NCBI GenBank assembly: GCA_963556495.2
Contig: OY747700.1
Span: forward strand, 4,116,001 to 4,180,000
Length of the DNA stretch: 64,000 bases
DNA from: Valencia hispanica
Lineage: Eukaryota; Chordata; Actinopteri; Cyprinodontiformes; Valenciidae
Reading direction: 5' to 3'
Positions 1 to 12,079 of this stretch are shown piece by piece (position 1 is the first letter of the stretch; each line of letters starts with the position of its first letter). The position numbers and the translations under genes were made by a program. The notes below the pieces were generated by a model that saw only the letters and a program-made list of their open reading frames with translations, did no database searches and was not told where the DNA came from.

Positions 1-2105
1 CTTCCTGTTTTTACCTCTTTAAACTCCTTTTTGTTCTGTTCTTCTCTTATTGCTTTTCTCTTTTTTTCTGTCCCTTTATTTTTGTTTTCCCTCCTCGTGT
101 TTCCAGGTTTCCTCTCGTTCATCTCATCATGTCTCCTCCTCTCTCTCTACAACTCTTTCACTTCCCGTCAGCTTGTCATGAGGACATGTTTTCCCCGTCC
201 GCTTGCATAAGCAGCCTTACCCAGAATCCCGCTGGGCTCACATGGCGTGTGAGCTAACGGGCTAATCATGGAGGACGAGGTGACTCGGTTCGAGGTGAGC
301 GTGTCTACGTTTGACGGACACTCGCCCGCTGAGCCTCTGCTCATTGATTAGTCCGGACTGACGGCCACATTCACCTCCAGCCGGGCGTCTGATTGGCCGG
401 CCCTCAGCGAAGCGTTTTTATTGGCCGGCTCCTCCACGGGGCCTCGGCTTGACGCAGAACCTCCCGTCGACAACACTCAGACTTGAACTTTGAACCCATT
501 AAGGGAGCGTATCACACATATTAACGTGTTTATTATCGTCAGGGACGAAGTGGCAACCAGAGATAAACTGTTTCATCTGCATCCCTGAGCAGAGACGGAG
601 CTGTGAGCTGACCTTGGACTCTGGTGGAGATAACGTTTCAGAAGGTGGAGATCTGATGCTTCAGAATCATAATCCCCCAAAAAAGTCTGAGCTCCAAAAA
701 TCTCTTCATCACAGAGGAAGATGAACATCTGAGTCATTTCCAGTCTATTTTCCAGAACTCTTATATTCCTATCTTGAGATGATGCATACGCTGGACCTTA
801 GGAAGAGGAGATCTCACCTGTTTAAATGTTTTAAGACATTTCTTTGGAAGAATTTTTATTCTCACCATCCCAAAGTGTTTCAGGTCAAGTTGTTCAGCCC
901 TCTCAGCTTTAAGAGAGGTCAGAGGTCAGTTTTAGGTTGGAGGAAACAGATCAAAGTGTCATCTGTAGGTGTTTAGATTTTTAGTCTCATCTATCTTTCC
1001 AGCTTTGATTTATCTGTTATTTACTTAGATCAGGTTTTAGTTTATTCCTCTGTGTTAGATTGAGGCTCCTTGGATTAATTATTTCTTTGTTTTACTATTT
1101 GAATTAGTTCAAAGTTCCCTTTAGTTCCACGTTCTCCTTTTCTCAGCTCTCACCTTTATTTTCTCTCCTCTCTTTGCCTAACATTTGACTCCCCTTCCCA
1201 GCTGCTTTCCATCTCCTGATTTCTCTGCCTCCTCTCTTCTCCAGCTGTTTCTACTCACCTCTGATTAGCTCCTCAGGTCTCCCTCTGTATATCAGCTCCA
1301 CATTCTTTTATTACCTTCCCTCACCTCTGTTTTCTCACTCCCTTATTGTTTTCTTTCTGTCCCCTGCCTAACTGTGAATAGTCCTGTTTCCATAGTGCTT
1401 GCTTATTATTTAGATTTTTATTTCTCCATTAAACTACTTACAATCACCTTTTGCCTCCAGGTCTGCCTGGGCCTTACTTTAAGCAGCATTGTGACAAAAA
1501 GATTGTTTTGACTTAAAAAAATATGAATGCATTTTTGTGAATTTTTCACAAGTCTTTTGGAAAATCATCTTTGAGTGGTTGACATGTATTGGTGCTTAAA
1601 ATGGGATTACCAGGTAAAAACATTGAGATATTTGTACAGTTTAACAGATGCAATGGACCACACCTATTCTCGGTTTAGTATTCGCCTGTTTTTCTATGGA
1701 ATGTAACCTAATTTTTGCTGATTTCTTATTTTCAGAGACCATATCTCATATATGAAAGACATTTTTAAATAGAATATATTTGAAAGAAAATGCAGCTATG
1801 GAAGCTGAAATACCAAAAAGTGATGCTACTAGAAATGGTATAGGCTGGCTGGCGTTAGCAAAACTCCCAATCAAGGAGTGTCATAATTCTTTTTGGTGTC
1901 GATTGGCTGACCATAGATGTTATTATTGCATATTAACATATTGAAATAGGTAGTTATGAGCGTCTTTGGAAGGAGTCTCAAATATTCGCCAATACCTTGG
2001 TTCAGGTGGGGTTTTTCAGACAAAATGTGCAAGATATGAATAAACTGAGATCCATCAGTAACTAGAACAAAAATACTGAATCTGAAAATGATTGTTTCCA
2101 TTGTT
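1..2105. other. Non-coding flank, possible promoter near 240-480
   Basis: No recognisable protein-coding gene was found. Bases 240-480 are richer in G+C and CpG than the rest and contain inverted CCAAT motifs (GATTGG, ATTGG), which would fit a promoter or first exon (see 268-294). From about 1000 to 1450 the sequence is pyrimidine-rich and unremarkable. A 76-residue minus-strand frame at 1871-2101 matches nothing I know; it may be old transposon sequence and is not called as a gene. Confidence 0.5.
268..294 (+). CDS. Speculative first coding exon (MEDEVTRFE)
   Basis: An ATG in a strong Kozak context (A at -3, G at +4) opens nine codons, MEDEVTRFE, followed directly by GTGAGC, a good 5' splice-site sequence. 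It lies in the CpG-rich patch, downstream of a CCCAGAATCCC motif reminiscent of housekeeping promoters. I do not recognise the protein and could not find a following exon in the window. This is a candidate only; the same pattern can occur by chance. Confidence 0.2.
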
Positions 2106-2110
2106 TTACC

Positions 2111-2543
2111 TGTTAGGTTATTTTAACTCACAGGTTTACCTAGAAAGAAAAGCACGCACAGAGAAGATGTGAAATGTGTTTTCTCAGCTGAGGGAGAATC
2201 ATGCAGTAAAAGAAACTGACACACCAGTCGTTGTTCTGATCCAGCAGAGTCTCAAAGATGTTGAGAATCACAGCTTCTATTTATTCACACAAATGAACAG
2301 ACTTCACCACACCCCCATCAACCACTGTCTTATCTTATCACCATACAACACACAGCAGTACTGTTTCTAACACAATGGCACTTTGTAGGTTTGTTTGTAG
2401 TTTTGTAGGAGCATCCTGTTTGGACAGCATAAAATCACATTTCCTTAAGAAGGTTCTTACCCCCACACTTAAAGTTACTACCCCCAATCTTGTCACACAA
2501 AGTTCAACAAAAGAACAGACTGCATTTATCACATTCTCCAACA
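2111..2543 (-). repeat. 3' LTR of the endogenous retrovirus
   Basis: 433 bp, with TG at one end and CA at the other, matching the right-hand LTR at all but one position (2182). On the minus strand it carries an AATAAA polyadenylation signal at 2280-2285. It is preceded on the internal side by the polypurine tract. Confidence 0.95.
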
Positions 2544-2553
2544 TTTCCCCCCT
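2544..2553 (-). other. Polypurine tract
   Basis: On the minus strand a G-rich purine run, AGGGGGGAAA, abuts the start of the 3' LTR. This is the expected position and composition for the plus-strand primer of a retrovirus. Confidence 0.8.
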
Positions 2554-2629
2554 GAAATGCAGTCTTAACAACTCCAGTAAAAGGAACAACAAAAAACATC
2601 CTTCATACAACGGCTACCTTAAAGGTAGT

Positions 2630-3519
2630 TTACATTGTAGAATTCATTAAAGTTAACTTAACAAACATACTCCTACTTCTCATCAGGTGTTTCTTCCATG
2701 GTAAAATACAGGATACAAATAAGCAAAATAGAATCAGAATGACAATAAAAGGCATTGCAAAGTTCAAAAGAACCTGATACCAACGTCCAGTAGTCAACCA
2801 TAACATAAAGTCCCAGGGAGCATTTTGTAATTCTTGTGACTTCAGGAAATCAACAAGTCCTTGCATCTTGTCATAGATGAGAGTCCAGTTGTCATGTGTA
2901 GATGGGATGCAAGTACAATAATGTTCTCCAATCACTGTACAAACTTAGTGTTGCATTAGCATAGTTCTCATAGCCAATTTTCCAGGATCGTTTCCCATCA
3001 GATCAGACATTTCCGTAAGGATGACAGTGGTGTTTTCCAGGGACCACCAAACTTCGTTCATCCTATTTGTCAGACCTGCAACTCCAACAGATGGAAACAT
3101 GGTGTGGAAAATTCCTTTAGCATCACTGTAGAGCAGTTTACGCCCATCGTTGTCTGTAAAAGGAACGAACTCCTGTACCGGTGAGAAATCACTCTTCTTC
3201 AGCTCTGATGATGATACAAAACCATTCTCTGTATCATGATGGTTGCAGTCGAACCAAACTGCAGGTACCACACCAGTCTTTAGGCAGGTAAAGGTAGAAA
3301 GTATATCCACACTTCCAAATGTAGCCATCAGGTGTTCCTGTTCCAAATTGTGAAACATTTAGCAGTCAGATTAGTTACTTGATACCAAACGTTCTTAAAA
3401 ACGTAGTGGCTGTTAATTAAAAATATTTTATCTCATGATGGGGTGGTGTTCGAATTCATCAGAAGCCATAACACTGCAAAGCTTAGCAATGTCAAACCAG
3501 ATAATGTAATAATCTTCAT
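2630..3519 (-). pseudogene. Envelope gene remnant of the retrovirus (truncated, one in-frame stop)
   Basis: An ATG at 3519 opens a 28-residue hydrophobic signal-peptide-like stretch that ends in a stop. From 3358 a longer frame covers part of the surface/transmembrane region. It is cut by one TAA at 2945-2947 and continues in the same frame to 2630. The C-terminal part has a hydrophobic membrane anchor followed by a short basic tail. Around the stop there is a cysteine cluster resembling the CX6CC disulfide motif of class I envelopes, but the first cysteine of the CC pair appears replaced by tyrosine. Most of the surface subunit is missing when compared with typical envelopes of 500 residues or more. 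The sequence identifies an envelope; function is not expected. Confidence 0.75.
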
Positions 3520-3676
3520 GGTGTTGGCAGAGAAAAACAACTGGATGAATAGCCCCTCTTTTCAGAGAGTTTGACCACTAGGTGACAGGACTGCTTTTCT
3601 GCTGGGGTTTGAGACCAAAGGCCCTAGTGGTAACCAATGCCCTTTGTAGCCCAGACTTCCTCCTGTCACATGTCTA

Positions 3677-4515
3677 TTAATCCAATTGTCTCTGCAGTTT
3701 ACAATGTGAAAGGTGAATCCAGGAAGGTCTCTCAGCAATCTTCACAGATGTGGGAGTTGCTAACAGAACTTGGAAAGGTCCTTCCCACTTTGAACTCGTC
3801 CAATTCTTTTCCTTGATGACTCTTATGAATACCCAATCTCCAGGCTTTATGGTGTTCTCAGGATCCTGTAACACAGAAGAAGATACAGGCAAACTATGTG
3901 CTCTTTGTACTTCTCTAGTCTGAATAATTTTCCTCATGTAATCAGCTAGGGTTAATTCTTCATCTGCTTTCTGTATGTCTGGTGCAGTAATGGGCAATTT
4001 ATATTGTCTACCATAAATTATCTCAAAAGGAGTTAATCCCTGATTTGTTGGGGTTATTCTCATACAGAGTTTAACTAAATCTAAGCATTCTAACCATGGC
4101 CTTTTCTTAGCCTGCTTTTTATTGTCCCATTATTTCTTTCAACCAGACCTGTACTTTGAGGATGATAAGCACAATGATTTTTTAACACTATTCCTAAATG
4201 TTTTGCCATGTTTTGAATAACTTCATTAACAAAATGTGGTCCATTATCTGAGTAGATAGTCTCTGGTATGCCATGATTGGCAATGATTGTTTTGCATAAC
4301 TCTTTTGCCACTGTTAGTGCATCATTTTTAGCTGTTGGAATAATTCCAACCCATTACTAGGCAGTATTTTTAGGAACCACTCTGTGTTAGTTCAATAAAG
4401 TCCATGTGTATAGTTTGGAAAGGCTGGTTTGGTTGGGGAAACTGGCCACGTTTTGGTCTCATGTTTCCCCAAGGATTGTGTTTTACACAAATAACACATA
4501 ATCTACAAAAAAATT
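3677..4515 (-). pseudogene. Integrase (pol 3' end) remnant of the retrovirus
   Basis: Reading from about 4515 leftward on the minus strand gives a CxxC pair from the zinc-binding domain, the start of the catalytic core (HMDFIEL), then stops and a frameshift near 4340-4375. The core continues with SDNGPHF and [12 protein letters not shown] (4090-4311), and the C-terminal part contains [11 protein letters not shown] and PGDWVFIR with a final WIHLSHCK (3677-4063). These are signatures of gamma/epsilon-type retroviral integrase, with catalytic Asp, Asp and a Glu in VERNNG. A further break separates the two main frames near 4064-4090. The gene is a pseudogene. Reverse transcriptase and RNase H are not found upstream. 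Confidence 0.85.
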
Positions 4516-5146
4516 TTTTAAGTAAGTTTCTAGATTGTATGTTGTAAAGTATGTTGTATTATACTAACCATCCCCCCTGTTGACACATTGCACGGGCCAT
4601 GGATCAATATTGCTCTAATGTTTCAAGTAGTTTGTCACTAAAGATCACCATACCCTTGTTACCCCATTGTTTGCCAAATGCCAAGAAAACATGTAAAGTT
4701 CAATTTGGATCTACTGTTATGAGTATTTCATCTTCATCTGATTACAAACTTCAGTTAAAACTTTATTCTTCTCTTTCCAAGTAGAACAATTCTTTGGTAG
4801 GTGTCTCATTTCAAGAGTTTTATGAAAATCTACAATTTAGATTATTAATTTATCCCCTACAGAGAACATGCCCAACTTCAAGTGAAATAGGAAATGTTTT
4901 CCTAACAAATTAGAAAATAATCTCTAGATTTTATAATTATCACAACAGGTTTTCCCTGTAGCCAAAATCCATTATTTTAATTTCATTTTCCTAAGAACTC
5001 AACCTCATTTTTTAATATGGAAAACAAAATTCCACAAAATTCATAATTTTTTCCCATTGGACTTCAATAACTTAATCCAATTTTATTATTCAGTTAATCA
5101 GCAACCAATAGTTCCATAATAAACATCTTTAATCCTTATTCATTAC

Positions 5147-5190
<44 letters not shown>

Positions 5191-7570
5191 TTCTACAAAT
5201 TAGCCTATTATTATGATTATATGTGGAACTAAAATTGAATTTCGGAGTGCGTTACTACATTCCTTACTACGGTAATCCCATAACGAAAATTCCTTCTCTC
5301 ATTTGCAATCTCTAACCCAGCACATTACAAAATTGTTTCCTTTCCAACATATATCTTATCTGTCATAAAAATGTTAGAAGCAAACATCTGAAACTGCCAC
5401 TTGTTACAAAGAATAAATTCATGTAGCCACCCAGCTGTCACTTCCCCACAGGACCTGTAGACATCCGTCTAAATTTCAAAATAAAATCACTCTACTCATA
5501 ATCCGTCATTTTAAACCATTTCTTTTCTACTATATGAGAGATCTCACAGACATCCCATGAATATCATTAAAAATATTAGCTAAGGTTTTTCTTATTATTA
5601 TTATAAAGTAACAGTTACTGCTGCACTTAAGAAATCCCAACCTTTTGTATTGAGCTGCACGCAGCTAAAACATCCCTCTCATTATCAGCTAGCGGGGGGA
5701 GGTGTGTGTGTTCCTTCTCTTCTGCCTTGGCAGTTGATAACCTTTAACAATTTTCAAACGCATGATCAATCTGGTTTCAACAAGTCTTCCTCAGGAAGTC
5801 AATTTCACCAATTTCTGTCACAACCCATCACAGTTGGTTTGTTTATTAAGAGAACAACTAACAACCCATTGTTGAGGGACAGAAGGGTCTTGTTTATTAT
5901 CAGAACAGCCCTTCCCTGAGGGGAAGGGGAAAGGTGGTCGGTTGTTTAAGATAATTCATTTAAATCACAATAAAGTTTACCTTACTCTTCATAGGATTTT
6001 TTAAAACATGTTAGTGAGTTTTCTCTTATTTTATTTTTCTTTCGGCGGAACTTTAGGAGAAAACAAAGTTTAAAACGTTTTTTTTATCATCCTCCCGGGT
6101 GCTAAAAAACACATCTGTTTCATACATTAACCCCCCTTTTTTCCCTGTTTGTTTGAGACGCCAAATGTCTAATTCTTCAATTTTCATCTTTTAGTTTTAT
6201 TTTATATCGCAACTACCAAGAAGTACACGAAATTACTCAGTCAATCGTCCTTCAAATTCATAATCTTTATTTTAAAGAAATGTATTGTCTTTGCTCTTAC
6301 ATAAATTTTTTACATCTCCTTTAAAAATCTTCTTTGCTATTTTCCCCATATTTCAACAAGTTACATTTTACTGTTTTCATTTTTCATTCTTAAATATTTA
6401 TCATTCTCATGTTAAGGAAGTAAATTCAACTTTTATTTCACTTTTATCTGATCTATTTATCTTATCACAGTGTTATTTACTCAATCTTCTAACCATGAGA
6501 CTCCGTTCAGCCTACAGTGGTTTCACCATAGAAATCTCCATTCACACACACACAGTCACACAACCGGTTTATCACACATTAAGATAATTATGTATTTATT
6601 ATCATGCTTTTTCATTACTAGTATTATTATTTAGACATTATTTATCATTAGGCCTATTTCCAATGAAGATCCCCTGTTGAAAGGGCAGGTTCTACAGTTC
6701 TTTTCCAGTCTTGATCAAGTTTTACCAAGTTTTGTCAATTTTATCACTGTAATTATTAAAATTAGAGTAATAATAAGGAGTATTATGAGGAACGTTCCTT
6801 TGGGAATTTAAAATCAGACTTAGTTTATTCTCCTATTTCATCTTATTTTATCTTTTATCTAGAGGAATGAAAAATGTTAGTGATTGTATAGTCTTATATT
6901 CCGGTTTTGTGAACCCCTGTTTTTAAGTCAATAGACTACTTTAATCTAAGAACGGTACAAATCCTGGATCCACACAGGACGTCCCTTGAATGCCCTTCTC
7001 TCCGTACGTTAACACCGTCAGGTTTCAGGAGGAAATGGCATACATAAGGATTATGTCGTGTGCCTACTTAACTTACACCAACCTAGGGTCGGTACTTTTA
7101 TTTTTTACTTCTGCTGTTTCGTATTTTTACTGCCTTCAGTGGCGTTATTTATATCCCTCTGAGGTGGTTTTAGATTTCACCGATCTAATCCGTTACAACC
7201 TTCCCATATAATCAACTGTTTCATACCTATATTATTCCTATTTTGTCCCTATTTTATCCCAGGAAGGCTCAATACCTGACTCCCTTAGTCAGAGGTTTAA
7301 AACGTCTTTTAAACCTGAACAGCAGAACTGTACCCTCTCTGTCTTAGTTAGAAATAATTTTAAATGTAGGGTGCAAAACCAAAATGGTACTCACAAACTC
7401 CCCCCTGTGCGAGCGATTCAAACCGAGTCGATCGCAAGGGACCGTCAGAGTAGGTGTCCGGCGGAGCTAATCAGCTGGCCAGTGAAGCAAGAAAGCAGCC
7501 TGAACTTGTAGGTCAGGTGGGGCCCCGTGCAGCCCTCCGGCGAAGACCTTCCCCTGCACGGACCAAGCGT
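4516..7570. other. Non-coding interior of the retrovirus
   Basis: About 3 kb lies where gag, protease and reverse transcriptase should be. It is A+T-rich, has many stops in all frames, and includes a (TA)n run at 5151-5188. The end nearest the primer site (about 7380-7570) is GC-rich, as retroviral leader regions often are. I cannot recognise any retroviral protein here. The segment may be replaced or heavily decayed sequence. Confidence 0.6.
5151..5188. repeat. (TA)n microsatellite
   Basis: A pure TA dinucleotide run of 38 bp inside the retroviral interior. Confidence 0.97.
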
Positions 7571-7585
7571 CGAGTCACGGCACCA
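7571..7585 (-). other. Retroviral primer-binding site, tRNA-His type
   Basis: On the minus strand TGGTGCCGTGACTCG starts four T residues after the end of the 5' LTR. It is complementary to the 3' end of tRNA-His including CCA; 15 of the usual 18 bases match before divergence. This supports both the orientation of the element and the primer used. Confidence 0.85.
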
Positions 7586-7589
7586 AAAA

Positions 7590-8022
7590 TGTTAGGTTAT
7601 TTTAACTCACAGGTTTACCTAGAAAGAAAAGCACGCACAGAGAAGATGTGAAATGTGTTTGCTCAGCTGAGGGAGAATCATGCAGTAAAAGAAACTGACA
7701 CACCAGTCGTTGTTCTGATCCAGCAGAGTCTCAAAGATGTTGAGAATCACAGCTTCTATTTATTCACACAAATGAACAGACTTCACCACACCCCCATCAA
7801 CCACTGTCTTATCTTATCACCATACAACACACAGCAGTACTGTTTCTAACACAATGGCACTTTGTAGGTTTGTTTGTAGTTTTGTAGGAGCATCCTGTTT
7901 GGACAGCATAAAATCACATTTCCTTAAGAAGGTTCTTACCCCCACACTTAAAGTTACTACCCCCAATCTTGTCACACAAAGTTCAACAAAAGAACAGACT
8001 GCATTTATCACATTCTCCAACA
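7590..8022 (-). repeat. 5' LTR of the endogenous retrovirus
   Basis: 433 bp, TG..CA, next to the primer-binding site, so it is the 5' LTR of a minus-strand element. An AATAAA signal is at 7759-7764 on the minus strand. It differs from the other LTR at 7661 only. Confidence 0.95.
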
Positions 8023-8027
8023 TTACC

Positions 8028-11000
8028 ATTGTTTATTGATATGTTGGAAATACAAATTCTATTTGTTCATTCATTCCAAATAACAACAGAATTAGTGTTC
8101 AGTTAAGGATTATTTAAATCTCCCAGAATTATAGGGGGAAATAATTTACAACACCATTTTGTCATTTTTTTAAGAGTAGCACGCAATTGAGGTTAAAATT
8201 ATTAAAACTTCATTATTAAAATCATCATTAAAACTGTTCAAGTGCACATGGCAGTCCAGAAGGTGGCGGTAATGCACCTCAAGTTGTTTGCCAACTTCAA
8301 TAAAGTCGGAAGAAGAAGAAAATACGTCTAATAAAGCGGGTGGCTAGCCTAGGAATGCTAGTTGTGAACCAATCCAATGCTATTTCCAGCCTATCTAAAG
8401 CGATCACTGGTGAGCCGTCTCCCTCTCAGTTACTGATGCCTATCAATAGTCAAATCAGTTGCTGGCTTTGGAATGGATATAGCCTCCTGCGGGAGGGAAG
8501 TAGTCTTCATTTTGCCCATATCATCCTTTCTTCTCCTCTAGAGCTTTCATTTTCCGCTGCTCAGTCAACCAGGTGTCCAATCATCTTTATGATCTGTTTC
8601 CACAATAATTCTTTCCCAAGCTCTACCAGCTGAATCTCATGGTTAACTGGTAGTTTGTGGATCTAGAAGGACACTTGGTACAATGAGGATTGAAGAAGTT
8701 GAGTCTGCCTGCTTCACTGGCATTTTTCAGGGGGAGATTCAAACTAATATCTTCGTTTTGCTTAACAAGTCTGTGCTGAAGGTCTAGGGTTCCTCTGAAC
8801 GCTCGCTCTGATTCTGTCTGAGTCACCAGCAGGCTGAACCAATCAGCTGTCAGAAACCGGTGGCTCCCTTTCCCGCAGTAACAGGGCGGGACAGGTGTGA
8901 AACTCGCTGTGTCAGCTGCTGTCATCTTCCAGACATGGCTGCACACAGATTCGGGAGGTCAGTAGAAAAAAAGCAGTTTCACCATGGTTACTAGCGATGG
9001 TGATGGGCGTGTTGGTAGTTTAAAACAAACAACACAAGAGGGATCTGGATCAAGAATGGGGAGCTTCACACCCGGGGTCGCATTAACAAATTAGTTTCCG
9101 TATTTTACCTTTTTTATTTAAACGGCGACGGAAGAATCTGAAGACCACCCCTCATCTTGACAGATTAGTATTCACACCCCTGACCACTTGGTGCAAATAC
9201 ACAGACATTTTCAACTTCATGCACGGAGTAGAGGTAACAAAATCAATCATAAAAAAAGATTCTCATAAGAGTGTCTGAGCATCATCTCAGACCTGGACGC
9301 GTAACTAAACGAATCTCTCTAACAGCGCGTTGGAGAGTCACTGAGGCTTTGGAGCGCTACGCAACCAAGAGCCTGGTGTTGTGCCAACCACCGATGCATG
9401 CTGAGGGATTTCCTCCCGCTGAAGTGATGGCTTGTGGGTCAGAAAACAACTCGTTTTCTGACTTCTAATCACTACATTTGGAGAAATGTTCTCTGATTTT
9501 AAAACTTTGGCGGAAGTGGTGCTTTAATTCCAGTCTCCAGTGTGGCAGCGGAGCACAGATTCAGCCTCCAGAACATCTAAACCCCCATGAGAAGTTATCT
9601 GTCCGAGACACAAATCCTAAACCTCATGACAAAAACCTCTGCAGCGATCCCACTATCTGATTACGCACAAGAAGACGATCATTTCAGTTCCATGTGGAGC
9701 AGGAGGAAGATGTGAGACAGCAGGTAAAAACTCTTCGTGTTTTAGGTGCAGTCCTTTAATTTCATTTTTATATGTAGTTCTCAGATTTAATATTGTTAAA
9801 AACTGACGGGTAAAAATAGATTATGATTTATAGATTATGTTGTTGTTTTTTTATCCCGGACAACAAAAATGTCTAGTACCACCTCTGCTTCACACATACC
9901 AGCAGCTGTCCTTCTGAACCAGAGCCAGGAAGGAGCAGATCCGGAACATGGGGGCTGAAATGAAGACAGACAGGAAACAAGAGCGACTAGAAGCACTAGC
10001 AGCTCTGATGGGAAGACCAAAGTTTTTAGCTCCAAGTCCTTTCCAACCCAACCCGAGGAGAACCTTGGGAACGGTTCCGCTGAATCAGGAGTCGTTGCCA
10101 GCTGATGAAGCTTGGTGGCTACAGCAGTCAGATTATATCTGACGCTCCATCCATCACCTTCCCGTGATCCAAGACTGGAGGATGGAGGATCGGGTCGAGG
10201 AGATGAATCCAGACGTCCCTGCACAACATCGCCCAAGTTGTTCCCATCTCAGAAGGGACATTCAGAAAGTTCTGGGTCTGATTAGGGTCTCCTCGCTGTA
10301 AGATGTTCCTGGAAGCCCAAAGGGGGGAGTCTGGAAGACTTCCTGGTCAGGTGAACCACCTCAGTACACTCCCTTCAATGTGGAGGAGCAGCTCCCTCCC
10401 AGGTGTTGGAGTTTCTCTCTTCATCACCGAGGCAGAGACCAGCCACGCTATGTAGAAGAAGCTCATTTCAGCAGCTTGTTGACCTTTTGGTCCTGCTCCA
10501 CATCTCAGAACCGTAGGAGAGGCTCGGAGGTTAGATGGAGGAGTCCACAAGGGGCCTCTGTGGTGAAGATTTAGAAAAAGCATCAAAATAACATTAGTCA
10601 TCAAATTCTCTGATCTGCTCCAGACGTTTACAGGGAAACACCAGGATGGATGCCGATTGATGGACTCCTGGTTTATAGAGATGATGTGAGCAGATAGAAG
10701 CGGAGGCTGATAAAGCGTTTAAAAACAGCTCAAACTGCTGCAGTAAAACAAACAGCAGAGATGTTTGTTTCTCGAAGAGCCGAGGTGTGATTAGTGTTTG
10801 CTGTAGCAGCAGGAACAGTCTGACTGCTGAAAGTCAAGCTCCATTACAGAAGCTCCCACTGATTTACCCACATTAACAAAGATTACAGCCTCCACAGAGA
10901 GATGAGTTCACTGTTGGCCGGGGAAAAATGCCTCTGGAGGCCAACAACACAGAAAGTGTGAGAAAAATCACTGAGATGATTCCCTGAGTTCCTCAGAGGA

Positions 11001-11400
11001 AGGAGGAGAGCAGAACATGATGAAACCATTCCAGCAATCTGGAGCTGGTGGAGCCACATGGAGCTGGGATCACTCTGGAGAACCTTTGTCCACGATCCAG
11101 AGCTACTTTCATAACCTTTATAGTGGAGAGAAGAAGAAGCCTGACGTGAACCTGACAGGAGGACTCTGCTTCTCTGGGCCCTTCTGGGATGGACCATCCG
11201 GCAGTGGGAACCTGGATTAGATGGATCACTTCTTCAGATGTTTGTCGTCAGCCACCAATCCCTGCAGCCAGGCTCTGTGATGGTAGGAGGTTGGATCATA
11301 GTATGGGCTTAAATCATCTCTCCTCTTCTGTGATGCTTTCCAGGTCCAGCAGAGATTTTAGAGCAACATCTTAAGGACCATATCTCCTCCAGGACAGCCA
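8028..11400. other. Non-coding intergenic stretch
   Basis: No gene could be supported. Near 8255-8320 there is a short motif often dispersed in fish genomes (GGCGGTAATGCACC with a GTTTGCCAAC partner and a GAAGAAGAA tail), probably a transposon end. At 8935 an ATG in a G+C-richer patch (MAAHRFGR, then GTCAGT) could mimic a first exon but has no other support. Open frames at 9835-11229 on both strands overlap each other and resemble no protein I know. Confidence 0.45.
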
Positions 11401-11429
11401 TGCATGTTTTTATTTAACCTTTACTTAAC

Positions 11430-11919
11430 CAGGAATGATCCCAAACACATCGCCCGGGCAACAAAGCAGTGGCTACGTAAAAAGCTTTTCTAGGTCCTGG
11501 AGCGGCCTGGCCAGTCTCCAGACTTCAATCCTACGGAGAATCTGTGGAGGGAGATGAAAGTCCGTGTTGCCTAGCGACAGCCCCAAAAACATCCCAGCTC
11601 TAGAGAAGATCTGCATGGAGGAATGGGCCAAAATACCAGCTACAGTGTGTGCAAACCTGGTGAAGACCTACAGGAAACCTTTGACCTCTGATTTACATTA
11701 CAAAGGCTTGAGGCGAACTTTAGTTATAGACCAAATACTTATTTTCTTCACCATTACACAAATAAGTCCTTTAAAAATTACAAAATGTGATTTTCTGGAT
11801 TTTTGTTTTACATTCTGTCTCTCACAGTGGAGGTGTAGCTATTATGAAAATTACAGACCTCTCATCTTTTTAAGTGGGACAACTTTAGTGGCTGCTAAAT
11901 ACTTTTCTGCCCCACTGTA
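11430..11919 (+). mobile_element. Tc1-like transposon, 3' half (transposase pseudogene + terminal repeat)
   Basis: The + strand reads NDPKHIARATKQWLRKK, then a stop, then VLEWPGQSPDFNPTENLW with the final catalytic aspartate region of Tc1 transposases. After a frameshift it continues as [15 protein letters not shown] up to about 11690. The tail from 11720 to 11919 has the typical fish Tc1 end: ATACTTATTTTC, later GTGGGACAAC, and finally GCCCCACTGTA, which is the right terminal inverted repeat. The 5' half is missing. Confidence 0.88.
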
Positions 11920-12079
11920 ACTCACAGTGGTGAGTCAGAAGTTTACAGTTAGTAATGATCCTAAACGCAGCATGATACACAGTATCAACCAATCAAAGAC
12001 ATTGAGCAGAAGCATTCGTGTATAAAACATCTCCATAATCCAGCACAGGTAAAAATGTTAATGCAAAAAGCCTCTTATT

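Larger units (their letters stand above)
2106..8027 (-). mobile_element. Endogenous retrovirus (class I-like), full-length structure, minus strand
   Basis: Two 433-bp LTRs (2111-2543 and 7590-8022) begin TG and end CA. They are flanked by the same 5-bp target duplication, TTACC (2106-2110 and 8023-8027). Read on the minus strand, the order is 5' LTR (right), primer-binding site, a long non-coding interior, integrase remains, envelope remains, polypurine tract, 3' LTR (left). The integrase and the transmembrane envelope are of gamma/epsilon-retrovirus style. No gag, protease or reverse transcriptase reading frame is visible in the 5-kb interior, so the copy is defective. By eye the LTRs differ at one position only (T at 2182, G at 7661), implying a recent insertion or recent gene conversion between the LTRs. 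Confidence 0.93.

Noticed and set aside
2375..2650. Plus-strand frames inside the LTRs and their twins at 7655-8039
   Set aside because: Both are duplicates produced by LTR identity; they do not resemble a protein and lie antisense to the retrovirus.
8935..8957. ATG and donor-like GTCAGT (MAAHRFGR) as a first exon
   Set aside because: A weak donor, no recognisable protein, no second exon and no more than modest G+C enrichment.
10883..11229. Overlapping minus-strand frames of 78-104 residues
   Set aside because: No known domain, overlapping frames on both strands, and no splice or promoter support.
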